Shown: one piece after another, positions 24,601 through 36,043 of the stretch
Position numbering within the stretch: position 1 is the stretch's first letter
Layout: each line of letters opens with the position of its first letter
Assembly: GCA_013365325.1 (NCBI GenBank)
Contig: JABVXV010000273.1
Location: forward strand, 1-64,000
DNA: 64,000 nt
Origin: Dipetalonema caudispina
Taxonomy: Eukaryota; Nematoda; Chromadorea; Rhabditida; Onchocercidae
Direction of reading: 5' to 3'
Program-made: the position numbers and the translations under genes
The notes under the pieces: model-generated
Seen by the model: only the letters and a program-made list of their open reading frames with translations
Databases searched by the model: none
Told to the model about the DNA's origin: nothing

Positions 24601-27600
24601 TATCTCTTCTGAAAAAGCTAAACATTGTGATATATGAAAGATCTGCCTATGCGTTACGAAAAATTTAATACGTTTTGCAAAAATGGAAATGATGAGGTTT
24701 TACATAAATAACAAAACCATTTCTTATTGCCTATGAAACTTACTTTCTGTGGTGACTCTTCTTTCTTTTTCTATGCTTTTCTTTCGTTTTCTTGTGTTTC
24801 TTTGATTTCTCAGCTTTAACTTCGAGCCCTTTTACTGAACTCCTAAAAAATCCTAATTTTTCATTAAAAATGAGCGAATCCGAACTTTGGTTCCTGAATA
24901 AATTACTGAAATTCAAACCAAGAAGGGAATATCCCTTCTTGCAGTTAGAAGATTTTATCTTCTTCACTGATTTCGCCTCTGCATCATTCATGGATATGTC
25001 CGTTAATCTCTCCACATATCAGATCCCCCTGAAAGGCCTTGTAATCTTCATTTGACCTGATATGCAAATAAGTCATCTGACGTATAAATCTGTGCAGCGC
25101 TTGGTGAAGCAAATTTTTAAAATATACTTTTCACTGCGAGGGCTTGCTGAGTGATGGATTGATTTGTGCGTATCAACTGTACCGTCAATGGATTCCAAAT
25201 CTTCAACCGGCTGTCGTGGCGATTTTCCAGATTTATGTTCTATTACTTGTGAAAGATCGTATTCTGAACAAATTTACTCACATTACAGATTTGTAGCAAA
25301 TAAAACTTTTTTAAGAACGACGATCGCTAAAACTTACATCAAGTCAAATTTAATAGATTTTGATGGATTTAAAAGTATGAAATATTACCCGGAGAATTAA
25401 GGCGACTGGAGCTCCGATTACGACTATCAGTGGTCTTACATTGCGAAACCGAACGTGCAACGGAAGAATGCCGCGAAACAACTGGTGAATCAGTGCGACT
25501 TTTTGATCGCTCATAACAACTACGGCTTCTACTTGATTTGTCAGCTGTTGGCGTGATGTCTCGGCTTGTACTCCTGTAACTTTGGTAATGTTCTTTTTTG
25601 AAAATCTGAAGAACTAAACACCAATTTACAACAAATAACTCAGAGAAAACTGAAAACAGCTTGGACACCCGTAAATTACACAAAGGTGACTTTTCTTTAA
25701 TAGCAGTGGTAAGTAGTTAAAATATAGCTTACAGAAATGGATGAATTACAACTAAAAAACACAACGAAAAATTTCCATGAAAATCGAATTTGGTGCTAAC
25801 ATTAACCGGTGTTTTGGTTTGACAAAAACTTGTATTTCGAAAAATTAGATAATAAAGTAATCTGAAGAAATGGCTATTCCAAAAAATTTATAGAAATATA
25901 AACAATGAAATTAATCGCTGACCTTTCGTGTTGTGAAGACCTGTCTCTAGATGAGGAGTGTCGTCTTCGATGCGAATACCTGTCTTCAGTATCAGGTGTC
26001 CAATAACGTCGATAACTACGACGATCGTAGCAAGAACCTTCATGTCTGTAGAATCGATCTCGACTTCGAGAACGATATCTGCTACGATAGTAATAATCAC
26101 GTGGTGTACGACTCCGAGTTCGACTTCTATGTTTTACTCCTCGGGAACGACTTCTACGATGTGAGTCATGGTATGATGATCGACTTCGTGAGCGTCGGTG
26201 TCTACTCTCACTTAAAATTTCACTTATCACTAAAATCTAGACGATTTGTCAGAATTATTTACAAAGAAATGTACAGAGGGTAAAAGTTGTGAAATCATTA
26301 TAATTTCTTTCTTCAAATGAACTGTTCCAAAGAACAGTAATTCTTCCAAAAAAAAACAGAATCAGAAGTAAATTTGAAACCTACCTTCTTCGCCTTCTTC
26401 TGCCTTTCGACTCATCGCGATGACGCATCTTCTTCTCAGAATGTTTTTCACGTGAAACCGAAATAGGTTCATTCTTGTCACCACGCTTGCGCAATATCTG
26501 ATTTTCAATTTTTGACTCACAACTATTACCAACAGATGGTCTTGTTTTTGTCGAAATCTAAAATATGTAATTTCAGTTCGTCTCATTGACATTTTATTCA
26601 GATGGACGGTAGCGAAATACTGATGTCATATTTTCATAAAATAAGCGTATAGATCTTGAAAAATTGCTACCTGATTTTAACGTGATTCCAGCAATCTTTT
26701 ACAAATTACTCATTCCAGAAGAATTCTAGTCCTATGTATCCATAGAAAATTTCAGTAACATAGATAAGTAACGACAGAACCTTTTCCTCCTCAATATCTT
26801 GATTATCTTGAGGCTGCTTTTCCGAGACGACGTCCAATTTAACAGCAACATCTGCCAAAACAAGTTCCGGCTGCTTTCCAGAATTGATCTCTTTATCTCT
26901 CGATCCAGAAAAGCGCTCATCCTGTTTCGCTGCAACTTCTTTTCCAAGAACTTGATTGTCTACTTGGAATTCACTTGTCAAATTCCTGCATAAATCGGAG
27001 GACAATTTTGAACCTTCGAAAACCGCCATATTGGCAGATGTTTTGACTGCGTTATCTGACACATTCTGAATAACTGAAGTGGGTTCTTCATGCAAGACGG
27101 CGGCTTGCTTCTTCATCTCTGAATCGTCACTGGAATTTCTGTTTAGTTTCTGCATGATCTGTAAATCCAGTGATTTCGATGTACCATCCAGTGTCGTATT
27201 AAATGGTTCTCTGATTCCGGTATTATTAACAGGTCCTTTTGGTATAGACGGATCCGGTGTTGGAACATGCATCGGAGGAGGGGGAGGACGTTCCTTTGGT
27301 GATTCTATTTTATCAATATTTTCAGGTGAATCACTTGGCTGCCGCGGTAATGGTGCATGCTCACCAGAAGTGTTTATCGTTTCACTGGAGGGCGCTACTA
27401 CAACTGAGGAATGACCTGTATCACGCAACTTTTTACGCGAAAATTTCAGTTGCATTTCAATCATTCTTTTGGTTTTTGCTTTCAAAGCGGGGTCAGGAGT
27501 TGCTTTTTTCTCAGCTTCGCCAGATAAAGCTGATCCATCCGAAATTGGCGGTGGAGGCTGTGTTGACGGTGGAGGTGGCACACATGGTGGCAAATCAATG

Positions 27601-30600
27601 TCCTCAGGTCGAACCTGGAATTCGATCAAAGTTCATGAGAAAATAAAATCGAGTTAAAATATAAAACCGGAATTTTTCTACTGAAATAAAGTCAAGTTAG
27701 GAAAACATTGAAATTTTGATCGAAATAGCCCTACCTTTTTTAGCAACTTCATATTCTTCGCTTTTTGTTCGTACGTATCGTCCATGGCCGCCGACTGCGC
27801 CACAGGTTGATTTGAACCGCTTACTTTCTAAACAATGCATAAATCCGAACTTTAATTTCAATAACACGATCAAATACACTGGATAATGTGAAAAAAATTT
27901 TCTGAAAACTGTAAAGTCCATGAAACCGGATCAACACAGTCACTGCAGTGCTGGAAGAGCAGTGGTTGGGTAACATCAAATTAAAGAATAACTCATTCCG
28001 AGAAGTCCCTAACGAGAAAGCTTGCAAAAAGTAGGATGCCTGCAGGACAGCCCAAAACTGGATTAGATGTCACATTGACGATTAGCAGTGTTTTTCTTTC
28101 AAAAAGCCAACATTCGAATGATAGCCAATGCACAAACGAAAGGGCTTTATGGAGAGACCAGAATGATTTTAAATTTTCAGCAGTCCTACAGGTTTAACTT
28201 GTTCTATTATTCTCCACTTAAAAATTGAAGGCAACAAACTTGTTCTGCACTATTCTTATAGTAACGGCTGTAGTAATCGTTCCATTGCAAAGAGTATTGA
28301 TATTCTTCTTCTGTGAGAGGAGTCATACCTGTAAAATATAGGAGTAGCAAAACTAAAGAAGAGATAACAAAAGCCTACTCATGAAGTCGTATTTAATTTC
28401 GTTTTACCACTTTTCTCCTTTTTCAGGCACTGATACAGTACAGCCTCAGAGAGTTTCGGCTCAGGCGATTAATGTTCGGGGCGCATCATTGATTTGCTCG
28501 ATTCCACATTCTAGCACACACACAGAAAACATCGATTTATGCCTACAAATCGAGCCAAATACCAATAATGCCAATTTACGCTAGTACTTTTCTATTCCTT
28601 TCAGTCATGCCTTCTGCTCCATTTTTCATAGAAAAGAATTTACAACGAAAAATAAATCACAGTAAAGGAAGAACAGAACATGACTGTAGTGGTGCAATAC
28701 GCGCAGCTATAGTAGCACTGGCCACATTCCTCTGATTGTTGTTTTTGGTTGCCCAAACTAACCGTAGACTGAAAAGGCTAAACATAAGCTGAAATCTTTC
28801 ATGATAAAAAAACACAGAAACACGGATGACAAAACTACCATCACTGGCCAAATGAATGAGAGGTGTTCCGCTTGCATCGTAAGGTACTACTGGCTTGCCT
28901 TGTTCATCTAGCGGCATTACTGGGACACCTGCAATGAATCTTTTAAACGAATTAGAAGCGATAAAGTGCCAATCGTTTTTAACATAATTTATTTCATCAA
29001 AAAATACTGTTCAGTTTTACCTATTCAAAATTATAAAAAATTTGTATATTAAGCAGTACCATAGATATTTACAGGTGCTGTTGGTCTGCCATTTGGTCCG
29101 GATGGAAATATGAACCGACCATTTGCATCACGAGGAAATACAGCCAGGCCTACAAAAGTAGTAATGAAATCTTAGTCATGATATCATTACAATTAATTGA
29201 AATATTCGATCAACTTATGTTATAAAGTATAAAGGAAAAGACCAGAAAACTACAGTCTGACTTCTGGCATTTCTTATCTATTTTTCATCACCACTGCTGC
29301 TGGTAAGGTTATCATCCAATCTTTTGAAGTTTGAATGCATTAATTTCACAGCAACAATGATTCCTACACTTAATCTTACCTAAATAGAACATCATTGAAT
29401 TTACATAAAGATAAATGCAGTTATTGGAATCTATAAAATAAAAAAAGTGTAAGCTATAAGTTTGCTCTAAAACGAAAAGTTTAGGAATGAGCTCTAAGCC
29501 AAGAGTTTAATTCTGCAAACTCTGTAACACGCTACACTTCACCCAATTTTTTGAATGAAAAATGTAGTGAAACAAATATCATAAATATAATACTGGATTA
29601 TATTTTCTTGACAAAGAAAATATTATTTCAAGATTTGTTAAAATAAATGAATTACCGTTTGTATCGATCGGTACAATGGGTCTTCCGAGGGCACCAGTTG
29701 GAAATACGGGTTGTCCATTTTCATCTACAGGGAAAGTAGGCAAATGAGTTGTTGTGTCGAACGGGAAAATTGGCATATTATTTGTATCCACAGGAAAAGC
29801 TTTTTCACCACGTGCATTTGTTGGTAAAATGAACCGTCCTTGACTGTCACGTGGGAATAGAGAACTATGCACTCCGCGATTGTACTGATAACCGGTGTAT
29901 GGAATAAAATTGCCGTTACCATCTTGCATGTACCAATAGCCATCTCTGTCCACCGAATACATCTACAAAAATCTTCAGCACTCCAAAAATACTGATAAAG
30001 CACTTCATGGCTTACAACATATTTTAAATAGTTCAAAACCTCTGCAGTTTTAAATCACAATTTAAAACTACTAGAAATGTTCAGCCAGTTAATGGGGCGA
30101 CCGCATATTAGATATAAGGATACATCAGTCTTCTGAAAGAGGCAACAATAAAAAAACTGCTTAAACCATGCGTTGGCTAGGCAGTTATTAAATTGAACAC
30201 TTCGTAGCAATACGTCAAGGTATTTAAATTTTTACGCATTTGGACGTATTTCCGGTACGACTACATCAGCAATTTCGAAAATCGGTCCATATAAATAGGA
30301 AATTATTAGTAGCCACCACTAATCCCATAGTGTGAAAAGGTGATGAACAAGATTTGCTAAAACTTTTCAGGAAATCTATTTGAGCACGTTTCGTTCCTTT
30401 TAACTTACATAGAGTATATTAAACTACAGTAATATTTTAACAAACTAGCGTTTACTGCAAAAATTCTTGAAATAAATACTTTCAAATGGTGCATCAAACT
30501 GGAAATTCAATAGAAATTAATGGCAAACCGAAAGTGTAACATGGCGTTGGGTATTCGGTCTCACGCATGCGCTAAAGCTAAAGAAGCGCATGGCCAACCA

Positions 30601-32085
30601 ACCGCTCACTAGAGTAAGCAAAAATGTAACTGAACAATATGTTGCCCAAGTATTAGGGGAATAGCAGTGTTTCGATGTCAGGAAAAGTCACAAGAAACAA
30701 ATGTATTTCCATACCTATCTATCGATACGGCTACTTTCCATTAACAATAAAAAGAGGAAAAATTTTAATGAAAACTACTGTGTTTAAACAAAATATGCAT
30801 ATTTCTCATCAAATGAATTCATTTTTTTATTCCAAACGGCAAGAAAAATTCAAGTCTTTAAATGGTTCGGAAAAATAAAACTGGTACAAGCACTGAAATG
30901 ATAGGCAATGACATTGGTACTTACCTCTCCTGCACAACCTATGTAATATCGGTACCCGTCACTTTCACCGTGATATATCCAACCTGGAGGGATACAGTGT
31001 TTCGGACCTGAAAATAAAGCTAAAAAGGATAAGATAAAACAACTATATGTAAAATATCTTCCTTTACTTTGTAGATACAAATAAAATTAGAATTTTAAAG
31101 CTGAACTTAGTTTTTATTCGTTCCTGAAGTTTATTTAAAATTTATTATATTATCTTAAATCTATCTTTGATACTCACGTTGAAGATATTCTAAAGAGAAC
31201 CAATTTAAAACTTCAGACAATGGCTAAGCACTTTATTACACAATTGGATCAGTAACCGCTGATCATTTTGATAATACTAAGTAATTCTTTGAGAGATTAC
31301 TCTCCATCTTCGAGATTCGTTCTTCCAAAAATAATAAGACTAACTGATTGTGGTTTGAAATGAGCAATAAGTCTCTGATAGAATAAGTTGAGACTATTCA
31401 AGGATTCAAACCATTTCAATAGCACATTTCAATTATTTTGTTTTTCCTGTTTCAACCAATTAAAGCTAGTTTAGCTAAACAAACCTTGTGAATGAGGTTT
31501 CCCACCATTATAAATACTTCGCATTTCCGCTGTTTCTGGACTGCCATGCGTGGCTTCGCCAATCTAAAGCGAGCTCTTTCAGTTTAAGAAAAAAAAAAAA
31601 TTACAGACAAGGACACTTCTGCAACTTATATGAGTAAAATTACCAACAGAAAGCATGCCAGAAGCAAATTTAAACAAAAATGTAACCTTATTTTCTGATA
31701 TCTCTGAACTTTGTTTCGCCAACTCATTGACAGCATTTCCAGTACTACTTCCATTACTACATTGATTTTCTTGAACATCTTGACTAGTAGTATCAAATTC
31801 TTCAGTATCAAACATTTCGTTTTTATTCATGCCAGAATGTGAATATATTCCAGCTACTTCTCCATGATCTTTTGTTGCTAACACAGCATGCTCCGGGGAA
31901 TTAAATCCTTCATGCGCATTCTCGGGAATATTACCTGTACAGGTACTATATTCTTCCTCCCTTTCAAACTCAAGCTCATCCGTTGTACTTTTCTCTGCAA
32001 CGTTCTCTTCTGGGCAGGTCACCTCATTGTTATCATTTCCTCGTGTCCGGCGACTATCTTCCACTACATTTTCAATTTCATCCAT
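21679..32085 (-). CDS. Large WW-like, Pro/Asp/Gly-repeat and RS-rich nuclear protein, 22 exons
   Basis: Exons in transcript order: 32085-31687, 31563-31485, 31007-30925, 29962-29656, 29149-29060, 28928-28839, 28328-28240, 27827-27735, 27614-26781, 26557-26385, 26210-25923, 25573-25389, 25263-25128, 24842-24744, 24608-24510, 24341-24260, 24169-24027, 23678-23567, 23191-23069, 22790-22669, 22549-22124, 21910-21679. All phases agree and the sum is 4284 nt (1427 aa). Residues 1-133 are acidic. A half-WW motif (PPGWIYHG..YRYYI) is near 165-185. Repeats of the type PxDxxGxPxxP run over about 190-350, then EYQYSLQWNDYYSRYYK. The Pro-rich 411-688 is followed by Arg/Ser runs (RSRSRD, about 750-900) and a charged Lys/Glu C-terminus. 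RS domains usually mean a role in splicing or nuclear speckles; that is inference. I do not recognise an ortholog. Confidence 0.75.
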
Positions 32086-33430
32086 CGAGTAAATATAAAA
32101 TTATAAATCTGAAAATATATTTGCTACCAGTAAAACTTGCATAAAAAGTAGATATATATATATATATCGAGTACTATATTGTGTCATCAAAATTTAACTT
32201 TGAAATAAGGACCACCAATAATTGATCAAATATCATTATTTGTAGTTAGCAATAAAAGATATAATTAGACTATCGATAACAATACTTAAATAAAATCTGA
32301 GAAAATATCATGCAAATTTTTATTCTAAAAATAATACAATAATGAAAAAATCTTTCAAATATTCTATCCACGTAAAAATTATCAAACATGATGTGACCTA
32401 GAAATGAATAATAAAACAATAATGGTAAACAAAAATATATAAGGAATAATAAATGGAAAGGAAGAATGCAACAAATGATAACATCTCATCACGTTTAATA
32501 TGACGTATATAACACGTAACATACGTCATATCATTATATCGTTCATTTCAATCAAATTTTTCAGAAAATATTACCAATCCTAATTTATCATCAACCAATG
32601 GTACCTATAGCTGCAATTGAGAAAATATTGTGCTGCAAAAGTATTTTGGGTTTCGAAATGGCTTCCTAATTTTTTTGTTGTTATGAAAGGTTTAGGAGCA
32701 AGTAGCTAAATTCGTTAAATTAATTATCTCACTAATTACTGGTATTGAAACAAAAGATGGAGGTGTGATTATTTTAATTTTAAAATATAATAAGGGAGGT
32801 AATTTATTGATAATATTTCTATTAGTAAGTAATTATTTTTCGATTATATAAGAAAAGAAGCTAAAAATCAATGAAAGAATTAATGGTTATTTTATTATTA
32901 TTATTCCTTTGATAGTAATATATTTGTTGTATTTATTTAGCATGAAATGTAATATTTATTTGTTCATTTATCTATTCATTTATTTATTTAGATATTTCTT
33001 TGTACTGAATATTCTATAGCATTATCAATTACTACCATCTCTTTTACTTTAATGATATTTCTCCTATTACATATTCAACTCTTTCATCATTTTCAGTCCC
33101 AAATTTATGCATATTCATTTCTCTCCAAAAATATGCTACTTCTCATTTGAGGGGAAACTTGCTTACGTATAAAAGAAATGTGTAAAATTTGCCTTGTTAA
33201 TAATTTTACAGTAAATATGTAGGTAGTAATTAAATATTTTGTTGATAGGTAATTCCGTTTTTAGTTTGCTGTTAAAGACTACGTTTTGTATTCTAATTTT
33301 GTTGGGATGAATTGAGTTGATTGAATCGTGCGAGATTATCGTGTGATAGATTCATCAAATTACATAGTATTAATGAGTGCGCACGTTTTAGCGAATTTCG
33401 CAGAAATTCAACACATACATGGGTCTTTAG
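32086..33430. promoter_or_regulatory. Shared intergenic region between two divergent genes
   Basis: The RS-protein gene (-) and the hut-1 transporter gene (+) start head to head about 1.35 kb apart. The RS gene has an ATATTTTCAG acceptor at 32109 on its strand, 23 nt upstream of its ATG; the transporter has one at 33430. The interval is AT-rich with a short (AT)n near 32.15 kb and no exon. Promoters of both genes are expected here; no named element is visible. Confidence 0.5.
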
Positions 33431-33434
33431 ATCA

Positions 33435-35385
33435 ATGGAAGAAGTACGTGAAACAGCAACTGATGATTGCAAGAAGTTGAGAGAGGAAATTTGCGTGAAT
33501 GAAACATTATGGAAGCAAGCAGCCAATCTAATATTTTGTGCTGGTGGTACTTTGTTTTGTTATCTTTGGTTTGGAATCATTCAAGAATCAATGTAAGCTT
33601 CTAGCCTTTGTTTGTCGTTCGAAATAAAGGATTTTTTTTTTCAGAAATTTGGAAACATCTTACAAAAAATATTAACTGGTTGAAATATAATGCTTTGAAA
33701 TTTAAAAAAGATATTTGTCGATTAGCTTTTGAATGTTTCAGAACAAAGGGTAAATATGGTTCTGATGGCAAGGAACGTTTCACATACACACAAGCACTTG
33801 TATTTGTGCAATGTGCTATAAATACAATATTTGCTTACATTTTGAGAGGTAAAACGAGAGATAGTGTGCCAACACGTATATATGCTGTTTTGTCCACTAG
33901 TTACTTATTTGCAATGATCACAAGTAATCATGCACTGCAGTACATACCATATCCAACGCAGGTTAGCCTCCTCCCAATGTGTAATTGTTTGTTGTTTGCA
34001 TAAAACAGTGTTTCTTGGCCATATCACGGATTTGGCTCATGTTTCATAAATTTCTCTTCGTAATTTTCCGGAAATCCCGTTAAATGAGTCGCAGGAGAGG
34101 ACTTATTTGTGATATTTCCATGTAAAAATAAGCGGATTGCTTTATATCTTTATTTCATATATTATTGAAATCAAAATTTAACTCGTTTTAGGTATTGGGT
34201 AAATCGTGTAAACCAATACCGATAATGGTGTTCGGTTTTCTTTTCGCTAATAAACGATATCATTTGAAGAAATGTTGCTGTGTTTTGATGATTGTGTTTG
34301 GGGTTGGGTTATTCTTGTATAAGGAAAAAGCTGCTACAACATATGGAAAATCTGCTTTCAGTTTAGGTTTTGGTGAGCTATTACTGGTATGTTATTGTCA
34401 CTTTTGTAGATTTTAAAATTACATAATGGATCTCCTCGAATTGATGAGTAGGTTTGACCAATGTATCACAGCATCTGTGGCACCAAAAAGTTAATATGTT
34501 ATATTTTGGAGTGCTTTGCACTTAATCACTGGAAACTGATTTTATACCTTAGCATCTCTGCATTTAAAAATTTGTAAACATTTTCTTACTTATTATGCAA
34601 ATTCATACCATATCTGTTGGATATTCGGCTGAGACCATGATGTCGTTGGTTGACTTTTACAGAGAAGTATTCCAATTTACTCCTAATGCTTATTAAAAGC
34701 ATATGCACTTTATTTAAATCCGATAGAAGAGACGAAATGTACCAAACTTATAGCTGCTGTCGTTGGCAATGGATGGTACCACAGGCGCAATACAGGATAG
34801 AATTCGTCAGCAGCATAAAGCAAATGCTCATAGTATGATGTATTACATGAACTTATTTTCTTCGTTATACCTTCTGATCGGTCTACTTATAACCGGTGAA
34901 TTATTCGATTTCGTGGTATTCGTACAATCTTATCCCAAAGTGATAATAGAACTGTTTACCCTTGCTGCTGCAAGTGCTCTGGGGCAGGTACCAGTTTTTA
35001 AACTGCAATTTTTTTTTTTTTCTTTCTATTTCAACAGTTATAAATTTGGTTTTTGTAGCTTCAAAAGACTGCCACTTTTTTCAATCACTTTTATAATCTC
35101 TTACAATTATTTACCAATTGTTGTTATAATTTTCAGTTCTTCATTTTCAAAACCGTAGCAGAGTTCGGTCCATTGACTTGTTCGATTGTAACAACAACAC
35201 GTAAACTATTCACGATGCTCGGTTCAGTGATCTTCTTTAATAATACTCTAACACATAGGCAATCTTTAGCCACCGTTGTTGTATTTACTGGCCTGCTGTT
35301 AGATGCTATCGAAAGTAAGAAGAAAGGAGCTACTAGCAAAGTAAAACTCACTGAAGGAAATGCTGTTCAAAACAAATTGTTGTAA
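33435..35385 (+). CDS. hut-1: SLC35B1/HUT-1 ER nucleotide-sugar-type transporter
   Basis: A multi-pass transporter of the drug/metabolite (SLC35) superfamily; the B1 branch sits in the ER and is linked to nucleotide-sugar or ATP/ADP exchange and ER homeostasis. Five exons, 33435-33592, 33742-33961, 34192-34386, 34754-34987 and 35137-35385, sum to 1056 nt (351 aa) with all phases matching. Family landmarks in order: CYLWFGIIQE and ITKGKYG in TM1 and the following loop; FVQCAINTIFAYI; YPTQVLGKSCKPIPIMVFG; GELLLLLSLAMDGTTGAIQD; ALGQFFIF; GPLTCSIVTTTRKLFTMLGS. The length is close to vertebrate SLC35B1 (about 320 aa). The start is placed 4 nt after a CTTTAG acceptor, as for a trans-spliced message. 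The C-terminus is Lys-rich but lacks a clear KKxx. PWP2 follows 228 bp downstream on the same strand. Confidence 0.92.
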
Positions 35386-35603
35386 ATTTTAGTAGTTATG
35401 TTCGGGAAAAGCAATTTCATGCTTTCTTTTTGAACTGTATTGTTTATAAATATAACAATTATACGTTATGGAGTAATTGTAGTTGTTTGAGCTACATATG
35501 ATTTCGGTCTTTATTTTATATTCTTTTATTATTTTGACCGATTGGGCTTTGTTGTTGTCTGATTCGCTAATTTATTATGATCTAATTTATTCATATCTGA
35601 CAG

Positions 35604-35612
35604 TAATAAAGA
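35604..35612 (+). promoter_or_regulatory. Probable trans-splice acceptor of PWP2, downstream of hut-1
   Basis: TCTGACAG at 35603 is followed by nine leader bases and the ATG. The site is only 218 bp after the hut-1 stop, a spacing compatible with a two-gene operon. Confidence 0.45.
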
Positions 35613-36012
35613 ATGGACAAAGTTAGTTGTACAGTTCGTGCTGGTAATCTGTTGCCACATTATTTTTTGCTCTGCATTTATGACACCAAGTTCTTTTTTT
35701 TTGTTGAAGATTTATTAATTAATCTACGAGTCTTTCACAGGAACTGGTCTTTTTTCTGTTATTTTGAACTTTCATGCAGATCGAAATTCTACTTGGAAAA
35801 GGCAGTCATTTATGAGCATCAATTTCAAAGTTAGTCTTTAAATTAATTTTAATTTATTCTGATAAACTGTTGGTATGATTAAGATATGAAGTTGGCGATA
35901 ATTTTTCCTGGTTCACACTAGTTAGTAATCTTTATCTTGGTTTTTTCAAATATAATGTTACTTGTACTGGTAAATTATTATTTTGCAAAAACGATTATAT
36001 GCACAAGAATTG

Positions 36013-36043
<31 letters not shown>

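Noticed and set aside
25951..26283. Plus-strand frames of 68-110 aa
   Set aside because: Antisense shadow of the RS-domain exon 25923-26210; stop-poor because Arg/Ser codons rarely give stops on the opposite strand.
27079..27657. Three plus-strand frames of 62-129 aa
   Set aside because: Antisense of the Pro-rich 834-bp exon of the RS gene, which is phase-locked to its neighbours.
33601..33789. 62-aa minus-strand frame and the plus-strand 33608 frame start
   Set aside because: They lie across hut-1 intron 1 and exon 2; the family match and phase place exon 2 at 33742.
35613..35834. 73-codon plus-strand frame read as an independent protein
   Set aside because: Only its first three codons fit PWP2; the rest is intronic after GTTAGT and hydrophobic low-complexity.
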